Part shown: one piece after another, positions 54,943 through 64,000 of the stretch
Position numbering within the stretch: the stretch's first letter is position 1
How the letters are laid out: every line of letters begins with the position of its first letter
Assembly (NCBI GenBank): GCA_951640165.1
Contig: OX621236.1
Span: 25,350,948 to 25,414,947, forward strand
Direction: 5' to 3'
Source: Pseudoips prasinana
Lineage: Eukaryota > Arthropoda > Insecta > Lepidoptera > Nolidae
DNA length: 64,000 nt
Notes under the pieces: model-generated
Database searches by the model: none
Told to the model about the DNA's origin: nothing
What the model saw: only the letters and a program-made list of their open reading frames with translations
Translations under genes and position numbers: made by a program

Positions 54943-55365
54943 GTTAAACAAACTTACCTTAAGTGAAGTTTGACCATAATTATATGAGTCGCTGCATCCG
55001 AAGGGATTTTCATATTACACAGTAGTACACTCTTCAATGTACTGGACATCGAACACTTTTTAGAGCTTGCAACATTAAAAAGACAAAATGTCAACGTCAT
55101 TTTGCCGCCGCCACCTGGATGTCACCTCATTCTTTTCAGAGTAACACAGCATCTACTTAAGATTTCACTAAAGGCAAAGCATTAAAATCAAATAACGGGA
55201 AGAAAGTATTCACAAGAATACTTTAAGGGAGGGAGGGATCGAAAATCCCTTCGGATGCAGCGACTCATATAATTATGGTCAAACTTCACTTAAGGTAAGT
55301 TTGTTTAACCTTCAATTATATTTCGTCGCTGCATCCTCGAGATTTTCATATTACACAGTAGATGT
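54943..55365. repeat. foldback element with about 70-bp inverted ends
   Basis: The arm starting AGGTTAAACAAACTTACC (54946) is the inverse of the arm ending near 55313; both include GTCGCTGCATCC-type sequence. A further ATTATATTTCGTCGCTGC block follows at 55314-55365. The interior shares over 100 bp with the inverted copy at 59880-60045. It has no coding capacity; probably a non-autonomous DNA element. Confidence 0.65.
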
Positions 55366-55718
55366 TTAGAGCTTTAGGGAAATCGTTAGTAAGAGTATTG
55401 AACCAATACCCATAAACGAATTAATACATGCAATAATTTACTTTATCTTATTAACTTAATCATTTTTAACTATACTTAACCATAATCAACTGGAATTTTT
55501 AAATACAGGATCATTATTCGATCTGTCATAAAATTTACTAATTCCGTGGGAGTTTCATGACCATTCTGCTGCCTTCCTAATCACTTCAATGGAAACGCAT
55601 CGACGGACGTCTCTGCGTGTCGAGCACTATGCGCAGAGTATACGCTTACGTCAATATCCGCTCTCTTGCAATACTTGCTGGACACAGCGGCTGATTGTGG
55701 ACACAGTTGCGTTGTGGT

Positions 55719-55769
55719 ATATATATATATATATATATATATATTTTCTTTTTTTTTTTTTTTTTTTAG
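55719..55769. repeat. (TA)n microsatellite and poly(T)
   Basis: About 12 TA units followed by a T-run interrupted once. Simple sequence only. Confidence 0.8.
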
Positions 55770-55969
55770 TGGGCAGAATTAACCTTTCTGCGATAGACGT
55801 GTCTCTAAACGGTCCTATTAGTTCTATGTATGCTATCAGGGTTTTCCCTGGGCATATCTCCTTCCAATTGTGATAAAAGAATTAGATGCGATTGAGGCCT
55901 CGCTTACAAGAATTTGAAATATTGGAATCGTTATTCCTAATATTTGAAACAACGTCTCTTATCTTAGGT

Positions 55970-56290
55970 TCATAAATGACAACTTTACTTTTTGATACAC
56001 TTAAGGCATCCCAAAAGGCCTGCGGCCAAAGCTCGGGTGCTGAGAGTTCATCTTTATTAGATTATTTGGTCGGGGTAGCAATATCAGCGGTAGGATCCTG
56101 CGTAGCGACAACATTATCAAGAGTATGTGTAATCGGGTCAATATTATTCAGCGACAATGGAGCGTATACCCTAATTTGCTAAATATGAATGTTCAGATGT
56201 ATTATTCACATAAAATAAAATATACATTATCACCCTTATTTAAAAACGAAGTCTAAAACTAAACTACAGTTGAACTGTGGATCAAGCAAT
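55970..56290. other. no gene recognised
   Basis: A 68-codon frame (55976-56182) has no known domain. The remainder is AT-rich. Confidence 0.45.
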
Positions 56291-56294
56291 ATCA

Positions 56295-57545
56295 TTGGAT
56301 GGTTTTCGACTAAACCAAGGATCGCATCACGGTTCAGAAATTATATTGTTATGATGTTTGTATATTTGGTCGTTATCGAATCAAGATTCTACGGTACGTA
56401 TTCTAAGATTTAATGAAAATGAATGCTCAGATACTTTATCTGCATCAGAAAAAAAAAAACATATTAATATGCGAGTAAGTGACCATAATCACATCATGGT
56501 TCAATAATTATATTGGGTAATGTGTTCGTATATTCGGTCATTATCGAATCACGACTCTTTAATTTTATAGGTATTAGCTTTGATCAACAGTATAAATACG
56601 ACGGAGCCTATTCCAAGATTTAATGAAAATGAATACTCAGATACATTATCTGCATTAGTAAAAAAAATGCATATATGAGGAAGTGACCGTAATCGCTTCA
56701 TGGTTCAGAAATAATATTGGTATCGTATATTCGGTAATCAAATCATGACTCTTTAATTTTATGGGTATTAATCTTGACCAACAGTATCGATATGACGGAG
56801 CTTATTCACAGATTTGATGAAAATGAATGCTCAAATTCATTATCTACATCAAATACAATACATATAATTATGAGTAAATGACCGTAATCGCATCACGGTT
56901 CAATAAGTATATTGGTATGGTATTCATATATTCGGTCGTAATCGCATCACGACTCTTTAAAATATACATTTTTAGACGCCAGAAAACCCTCAGCTAATCT
57001 GCGTCAGATAAAACACATACATATGTGAGTAAATGACCGTAATCGCATCACGGTTCAATAAGTATATTGGTATGGTATTCGTATATTTGGTCGTAATCGC
57101 ATCACGACTCTTTAAAATATACATTTTAAACGCCAGAAATACTTTTTTGCTAATCTGCGTCAGATAAAACACGTACATATGTGAGTAAATGACCGTAATC
57201 GCATCACGGTTCAATAAGTATATTGGTATGGTATTCGTATATTCGGTCGTAATCGCATCCCGACTCTTAAAAATATACATTTTTAAACGCCAGCAAACCC
57301 TCTGCTAATCTGCGTCAGATAAAACACATACATATGTGAGTAAATGACCGTAATCGCATTACGGTTCAATAATTATATTCGCATCACTACTCTTTAATAT
57401 ATATATTTTTAGACGCCAGCTTAGGCTACAATACATATGTGAGTAAATAACCGTAATGCCATCATGGTTCAATAATTATATTGGTGTGGTATTCGTATAT
57501 TCGGTCGTAATCACATCACGACTCTTTAAAATATACATTATAATA
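56295..57545. repeat. tandem satellite-like array, about eight units
   Basis: Units contain TAATCGCATCACGGTTCAAT, then a TCGTATATTCGGTCGTAATC block and CATCACGACTCTTTAA. Unit starts fall near 56316, 56490, 56690, 56888, 57037, 57193, 57346 and 57450. The first three are 170-200 bp and diverged; the middle ones are about 150-156 bp and nearly identical, so the array is homogenising in its centre and decaying at its left edge. ORFs here are repeat shadows. Confidence 0.85.
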
Positions 57546-57549
57546 AAGT

Positions 57550-58425
57550 CAAATTCAACGATTTATTTGCAAATAAATATGGTTTTAGAAGTGAATGTAA
57601 GAACATTGGTAGCACAACCAGGTGCTATAATTTTTTTATTATTATTATTATTTAGTTGTCAATGGTATTTCTGCATTTGGGTAGCATCTACTGACAAAAC
57701 AAGTACCACAGTATTGAGTTTTGTAAATACCTATAAGCCATATCCTGATATTAGCATATGAACTAAATCGTTTATTCAATATGGGAGAAAGTGCTGAACG
57801 GAATGTATTTTCAGATGAGAAATTAGCTCCTGTTATGTAATGAAGTTTAATGCTACAGGATTTAATTTTTTTTTTTTTTTTATCATCAATGTTATTATTA
57901 TGACCAAAATTCTATAAATTTTACACGCTGTGTCGTTATCGTTTTATTGACAGAGATGCAATCATTAATTCAATTGTCTCCATTTTGAGTGCTTGTTACA
58001 AAAAAAGGTCTCTTTATTGGCTTTGCCACACAGATTAGATTCACATCTCACTAGGCGAGTTAGGAACGACAGTAATATCTACTGCCAGGTTGTCTATTAT
58101 CTTGCATAATCATTTTAAAATTGGTGAAAAACGGAGGAAACAATCAAAAGAAAAAGTACCTATTTCTAATTAAGGGTAAACATTTATATTGAAAGCGTTA
58201 GTATCCTTCTTCCAGTAAATATATCAAGGTCATTTTTCATTTAAAAAGTAGGCCTGAACTTGTTTTCTAGATCTGTGGAGCCCGATCTCTCTGCTAAACA
58301 TAGCATACTAAATTAAAGTAAACATATGTATGCATCTAACAATACGAGTAACCGTATCAAAATAAGGAAACTACGTGATAATCTTAAATTTAATTTTAAT
58401 ATTGGCCTCTAATGGTTTTATTAAA
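57550..58425. other. no gene recognised
   Basis: AT-rich non-coding sequence with a T-run near 57868. Confidence 0.5.
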
Positions 58426-58429
58426 ATTT

Positions 58430-58660
58430 TAATATTCCTGACTGCTAAGCCATACGGTGTGGGTTCGATCCCCACTCGGGACAAATATTTGTTCGATTAA
58501 CACGATTATTAGTTCCGTACCTGGGTGCAATTCATCTATAATTTGTATGTAATTACTGATATACAAGTATATTTATCAGTTGTCTGTTGGCCCCACTATG
58601 TCAACAGTACTGGTTCTGCCCAGTCTGCGATGAGATGGCAAGACATTTATTTATTGTTAT
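58430..58660 (+). mobile_element. tRNA-derived SINE, plus orientation
   Basis: A B-box GGTTCGATCCCCACTCGGG near 58463 is followed by a body with TTGTCTGTTGGCCCCACTAT. The 5' A-box part is short. Confidence 0.65.
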
Positions 58661-59879
58661 TATGTATATAATATACTGTATAATTAACTTATAATATTCA
58701 AATTAATAGATCGAATATTTACAGCTACTTTGTTACGTAGTTACGTAGCAAATGACTAATACCATTTCAAATTGATAGACAAGCAATGAACAACATTTTC
58801 TCTTATACTGGATATCAAACAAAACTAATACACGTTTACCATAAACGAATTCTATTTTCCACAGGTTTTTTACAACAATCACAGTCAACTTAACTGGAAA
58901 AAACCATGTCTGCAAAACTAGCAAATCAATCAAATATTCGCTATACTGGTAACCCATGTTACTAATACATGTTCTAGAAGTAGACGGGATCAACATCGGG
59001 ACTTGTACTTGAGTTGTACGTGTACTTGGTTAATCAAATATAATAAAAGCAATCTGGCTATGTGCGTACGTTTCTGTTACCTACTAATCTAAATAGAAAC
59101 TACATTGCAGATTATTTAGAATTAAGCTATTTGAATGGTTGAATGAAAATAACCTCTATAGCATTAATGAATTCCTGGAACTGAAAATTTTCTATTTCAG
59201 GATTCAGTCCTGTATTCTCCTTGCTAAGTGCGTCCATTATAATTTGCCCCCATTGTTCAGAGAACACGTGGCAGATATCTAGGTTAGTTTTGTAAGTAAA
59301 GTAATCAGGTTGTTAATAATAAATCATCACAACTCCATATGATTTTAACCCAAACATTGCCCCAGGGCATTGTAATTATTAGGGTTTTACAACAGGTACA
59401 TACCTGTTGTAAAAACTACTGTACTATCTGACACAAAGGGCAGATCTTATTCCATAGAATGGCTAACTGTAAAATAGGTTAGAATAATCTAATAATGCCA
59501 GAAAACATTCAGCTTGTAAAACTAAAATCTAATTATTCATACACTCACGCCTGTTTGCCAGGGGAGTGTAATGTAATCATAATTGGTAATAAAATAAAAT
59601 GATAGTATCGTTGTAACCGTCGGTCACCTTAAGATTCAATATGTTGTATATTTGCTGGAGAGTAAGTATGTACTTACATTTTTTGCTGACACTCGGCATT
59701 TGCGTAGATTCAATCGGCACCAAATTTTTCTTCATATTCCTTCTTCGTGCACTTGAACTAGCCCATTTTTATAGGCCAATACAGTAATTCACATTAAATG
59801 TCACTAGAATATAATTATAACACTTGTTTACTGAAAATAAAATAAAATAAAAAGAATTGATGTTTCGATGCCCAACACG
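58661..59879. other. no gene recognised
   Basis: AT-rich DNA. A palindromic AACAGGTACATACCTGTTG lies near 59392. Confidence 0.45.
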
Positions 59880-60045
59880 AAAAGTGAAATGAGGTGACAT
59901 CCAGGTGGCGGCGGCAAAATGACGTTGACATTTTGTCTTTTTAATGTTGCAAGCTCTAAAAAGTGTTCGATGTCCAGTACATTGAAGAGTGTACTACTGT
60001 GTAATATGAAAATCTCGAGGATGCAGCGACGAAATATAATTGATA
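59880..60045 (-). repeat. inverted copy of the foldback element interior
   Basis: It is the reverse complement of about 55005-55140 and 55325-55365, including TGGCGGCGGCAAAATGACG and CTCGAGGATGCAGCGACG. It is a second member of the same non-autonomous family. Confidence 0.7.
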
Positions 60046-60339
60046 TCATCCGATATTTACCGTTATGCTAAAGCATCATGGTTTTTACATCTACTTTGTC
60101 TTCGTTTTCAGCACCGGGGATGCTGGGAATGCACTGATGTATGTATCAACACTAAGAAATATCTTAAGCTAGGACGCTTGTGTCTCTGCGGTGCTAGCGC
60201 CTCTATGAAAAAAACTGCTCTGTTGTTAAAGCAACGACAATAACGACGTTAGTACTTTTTATTCTTTGGTAACGATTGCTCATGGTCCTCAAATTTAAAA
60301 TGTCTAGTGGATTACGTTGTAAATTTTAAAATAATATGC

Positions 60340-60895
60340 TCATATAAATGATTCCATCCGTTTGTGTGTATGTCTTTAGTTTGTAAATAGATAACAAGTG
60401 GTACACATTTGTTCCGAATTTCACTCTTAGTGATACAGCTCTAAATAAAGTTGAGCAATTGAAGTATCTGGGCACTGGGTCACCGAGGACCTCAAGGACA
60501 GTGTAGATATAAAAAGGGAGCGCAGAGCGCTGTCTGTCCGATGCAACATGTTGGCCCGCAGGTTTTCACGGTGCTCAGGGGCTGTCAAAGTTGCGCTTTT
60601 TGAAGCGTACTGTCAGTCCTTTTACACCTGCAGCCTGTGGGTTAACTATACACAGCGGACATACAATAACGCGTTCCGGGTGCTGATACGGCTGCCGCGC
60701 CACTGCAGCGCCTCCGCGGCTGACACAGACGGCTTTGCGGCCATCACGCGCAAGCGGTGTGCATCTTTCATGCGCCGCACGCGCGACAATCCCAACAGCA
60801 TCCTGCGCGCGCTGGCGGACCGGAGGGACTCTCCGATGCTGGCTCGCTGGATACGGCTGCACGCAGTCGTATAGTGATTTTCCACCATCGGGTGG
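60340..60895 (+). pseudogene. LINE C-terminal fragment
   Basis: An open piece at 60548-60874 encodes MLARRFSRCSGAVKVALFEA and later FRVLIRLPRHCSASA, RKRCASFMRRTRDNPNS. I recognise this as the C-terminal region of a common lepidopteran LINE RT. The catalytic part is missing and the upstream frame is shifted. It is 5'-truncated. Confidence 0.65.
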
Positions 60896-61454
60896 TCCAC
60901 CCACTTAGTATGTAATATTGTTGTTATTTATTACTAACACTAGTTTGTAAGCTCGTAATTATTATACTAACAAATATGGATGAATCTGAAATAAATGATT
61001 ATTATTATAGTAATAAAAAAGACACACTTTTTACGGAACTTTTTTCTTAATTTAAAAAAGTATCGCCTAATTTGTCTTGCTATAAGCCGGCCCTGATCAT
61101 AGTACCTACTTAGTATAGAACTATAGAACCATGCAATTCACGCTAGTCTCGAATGCTACTTAGTAATAGCTACTTGAGTTACTGTTAGATATAGTGACTA
61201 AAATGTACAAATTTGAATTCGTATGTACTAGAAACATTTCACGGTGCATTAAAGATACTTGTGGTTACAAATTGTTACTTATCGTGTTTTTAGTATACCA
61301 ATCCATAAACATGGCAAAATTAATGTTGGATCACAGACTATGTAAAGTTACAAGCTATTGTTCTGAAGACAAATAAAAAAAAAAATAAGAGCGTATTAAC
61401 TTTTTGAACTTTTTATCCGTTAATAGAATCTAAGACACGGTCAAATAACGGCCG

Positions 61455-61690
61455 GCCTGTTGCCCTAGTAGGTTAGTGACCCTGACAGCCAAGTCAGAGG
61501 TTGTGGGTTCGATACGCACTCGGGACAAACCTTTACGTTATGATCACGATTATATGTTCTTCGTCTGGGTATTTTTATTTAGTAATATATAAATATGTTT
61601 ATCAGCTGTCTGGTTGCGATTGTACAGCTCAGCCTAGTTTGGAATAGGATGGCAGTGTTTTAGTGTTTCCAAGATACTCATATATATTAT
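61455..61690 (+). mobile_element. tRNA-derived SINE, plus orientation
   Basis: An A-box-like TAGTAGGTTAGTGACC near 61470, a B-box GGTTCGATACGC near 61505 and a body with ATCAGCTGTCTGGTTGCGAT mark a member of the same broad family as 58430-58660. Confidence 0.7.
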
Positions 61691-61964
61691 TATTAACTAT
61701 TTTGTCAATAAGTTTAGTAGTTAGATCACTCTGATATCTAATTCATGTAGCTCTGGATGAAAATTCAATAAAAAAATTCGGTAATTGAATTTATCTTTCG
61801 ATAATCCTGGGTTCAGACATTGGTAGCTATGTAATACAATAAAAATACAAAGACGAAAACATGTAATGGTAATTTTATACCCAAGCTTATGAAGCGTTTA
61901 TATACGAATACAGAATCTGTAAATTTTACTTACAACTTAGGCTATAAGGCAATACCAGTATTAA

Positions 61965-62740
61965 AAACCGAAGAAATGCGAGATGAACACGCATGGACAG
62001 GGTACGGAACCCTCTTGTAACTAAACATAGGTGGACATAGACCTGGCCCAAAGTTACCATTTGGAGAGATATGCCATAACATTCCTGTACGAGAAGTTGT
62101 TCTGGTCACGAGAACATAATACTTATAAAACAAGGGCCTCCTCCTACCTTATGTGTACACAAACCCACAGGACTGCTGCATTCTGTGGTAGTTTCCGATA
62201 CGCTGCTAGTAAAATTTGGAATGATCTGCCGCCACCTTTTCATATTATGAAATCTGTCAACTCTTTCGGTATGCGCTATAAAAAATATTAACATCGCAAC
62301 AAAAAAGTTAAATTTGATAATTATAGGTTTTTGTATCGTCCGTTATTATGTAGTGTAATTTTATAAGTGAATTGTTTTTATTTAGATTATAAGTTTATTT
62401 TAGTTGCCTATCCTTAATTTTAAAATATGTTTTAAATTACATATTTATTTATTTTTTGCTTTGTTATGTATTAATTTTAAGTTATAATTTAATTTTTAGT
62501 ATTTTTTTTTATTTTTTATATATAATATTGATATTACTTTCCATTTAAATTACTTTGCCATTGTGGCTTACATCAGCCTCTATCGGAAGATCAGCGCTGC
62601 AGTAAAACACCTGTGTTGCCGTATCTAATGCTGAGATAGGGGCCTTTTTTGACAACGAAATTTATTATATTTTCATTAATTTAGCTATGTATGTTAAGAT
62701 TTCTTGTTTGACAAAAATGAACATTTTTTCATTTCATTTC
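61965..62740 (+). mobile_element. LINE 3'-end fragment (Jockey/CR1-like)
   Basis: The frame 62031-62291 ends with a segment like the last residues of Jockey/CR1-type RTs (GSFRYAASKIWNDLPPPF). About 450 bp of 3' UTR follow and end in TTTCATTTCATTTC near 62728. No catalytic domain is present. Confidence 0.6.
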
Positions 62741-63320
62741 ATAATCGCCACGCTTCGGAGACGGATTGACGATCGCAATACGATGGTCACAGTACACATA
62801 AGGACTGCTGCCGATCCTTTGGGAGATATTCCCCTGGATAGACTTCTACGCCCCCACGGTATGAAAAGGTGTGGTGATACTCTTTGCCGTCGGCTACACA
62901 GCTGTATTTATAACTCCATAATTTGATTTTTAACGTCTCTTGAAAGGAACATGTATTATTTACTGACCAATACTCTCAGGAACATCAATAAGCATCCAAT
63001 TACATAACTGATTATTGTATGCTTGGCACATCATTGCTAATTAATTAATACTGTCTCTAAGGACTTGGTGACGGCAAGTACGTAATCTATCTTAGTACTC
63101 AGGCTCAGACTAATGTTATTAGAGACATGATTGGTAGTAGTTGTGAAACTGACTACCATGGTTGGCGTGATATGCGTACATTTTTGAAATCTCTTAAATA
63201 TTTATTTCTTGGAATTTGCTAGAAGAATAGAATTAATATACGTACTTATTGTTATTCTTGAGAAATCAATTAATCGAATCGAATTAAGTTTCATAAAATA
63301 TCTTCGAGAAACTTTAGATC
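62741..63320. other. no gene recognised
   Basis: Non-coding; one 79-codon frame overlaps the LINE tail and shows no domain. Confidence 0.45.
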
Positions 63321-63324
63321 ATGT

Positions 63325-63445
63325 TCTAATCTACAAAAAGTGGGCAAGCCCGCTAAAAGATGGACCGATGATCTTGTTAGGGTAGACTTCAAGACCTGCA
63401 ATTATGGAGATCTATGGTATGTGGGAATTATGTCCAGCTGTGGAC
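63325..63445 (+). mobile_element. RTE-like LINE remnant
   Basis: The bases encode a piece similar to the GRPAKRWTDDL segment near the RTE C-terminus, with a short CCAGCTGTGGACGTCTTCCA end motif. Heavily truncated. Confidence 0.55.
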
Positions 63446-63499
63446 GTCTTCCAGCTACAATTAATTTGCCGACGTGACTAAAATATTCAGATTGAAGAA

Positions 63500-63790
63500 C
63501 CATGATGTCTACTTCAAATGACTTCTCTTGCCCAGTATTTTTCTGCCGTTGAATATGCGGTCCAGATTAGCACCGATCAACCCTGCTCTGAATGTGACAT
63601 GCCAGATAATCACAAGCTGCCTCAAATTCCGATTCAAAACATGTATCGGCAGGAATTGCGCCCCTAGCTGTAACAAGGGAGTAGGTATGGAAAATCATAC
63701 GACAGAACCAGACAGGAGACACACTTTTCATATGGTAAGAGCAATGCGTAGGTACGCATGCCATGCGTAATAAGTGTCTGCGGGTAGGTA
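63500..63790. other. possible coding remnant, unassigned
   Basis: Both strands are open for about 80 codons (63528-63770 plus, 63567-63824 minus). The sequence is less AT-rich than its surroundings. I cannot name a family; an old transposon piece is likely. Confidence 0.3.
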
Positions 63791-63810
63791 TGTCGGACGC
63801 ACACCGACTA

Positions 63811-63930
63811 AGAGCCGATTTCACCGTTGAAATTAAACGCGATCAGTGGACGATAAACTCAGTTACAGGAAGCGGAACCGAGTTTAGCGTCAATTTTTAG
63901 CGTTTAATTTTAACGGTGAAATCGGCTCTA
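63811..63930. mobile_element. 120-bp foldback MITE
   Basis: AGAGCCGATTTCACCGTT (63811) and its inverse ending AATCGGCTCT (63930) form arms of about 31 bp with two mismatches or fewer. The interior contains a second inverted pair AAACTC/GAGTTT. TA-rich flanks suggest a TA or TAA target. Confidence 0.75.
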
Positions 63931-64000
63931 AATCTAACCTGCCGCCGCCGTGTACTTCTCTTGACGCCTGATGGGATTAGCCCCGGAAACGCGGGTATAA

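Overview
This window looks like repeat-dominated intergenic DNA from an insect, most likely a moth or butterfly. It is AT-rich. It holds many scattered tRNA-derived SINEs of lepidopteran type, RTE-, R1- and I-like LINEs, small foldback elements, and a minisatellite rich in the insect telomere-type motif TTAGG. I see no convincing ordinary host gene. Every long open frame belongs to a mobile element. Family names come from motif recognition only; no database search was possible.

Layout. 0-12.4 kb: a 510-bp tandem duplication, SINEs, and a complete but frameshifted RTE-like LINE on the minus strand (3103-7085) with a 12-bp target-site duplication (TSD). 12.4-15.7 kb: a decayed DNA transposon with terminal inverted repeats. 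15.7-21.4 kb: non-coding DNA with SINE fragments. 21.4-24.07 kb: pentanucleotide arrays, TTAGG-bearing minisatellite, a GC-palindrome MITE and a 5'-truncated R1-clade LINE. 24.08-44.52 kb: a full-length R1-clade LINE (about 6.1 kb) split by a 14,306-bp Maverick/Polinton (adintovirus-like) element at 26648-40953. 44.83-50.27 kb: a nearly complete I-like LINE with RNase H on the minus strand, with a 13-bp TSD. 50.3-64 kb: SINEs, LINE tails, a decaying tandem array at about 56.3-57.5 kb, and foldback elements.

The Polinton is the centre of interest. It has 259-bp inverted repeats with one mismatch, each carrying its own terminal hairpin, and a 6-bp TSD (GCTCTT). It carries the core set of this virus-like transposon class: protein-primed DNA polymerase B, chromodomain integrase, A32/FtsK-type packaging ATPase, adenain-type protease, double-jelly-roll major capsid candidate, small penton-like protein and a phospholipase-A2 minor virion protein. 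It also has a BIR (IAP-like) gene and several unrecognised genes. The polymerase (two in-frame stops and a frameshift), the integrase, one virion gene and one accessory gene are broken, while the ATPase, PLA2, penton-like, major capsid and BIR frames are open. Three things are easy to miss: a 48-codon basic ORF between penton and capsid with ATGA overlaps on both sides, a spliced plus-strand gene (148 aa) at the right end, and a -1 slippery heptamer directly before the PLA2 stop codon that points into the protease frame.

The nesting gives a relative history: minisatellite first, then the R1-type LINE (14-15 bp TSD containing TTAGG-like sequence), then the Polinton, which landed in the 3' end of LINE ORF1, 76 bp before ORF2, and disrupted a TAATG stop/start overlap.
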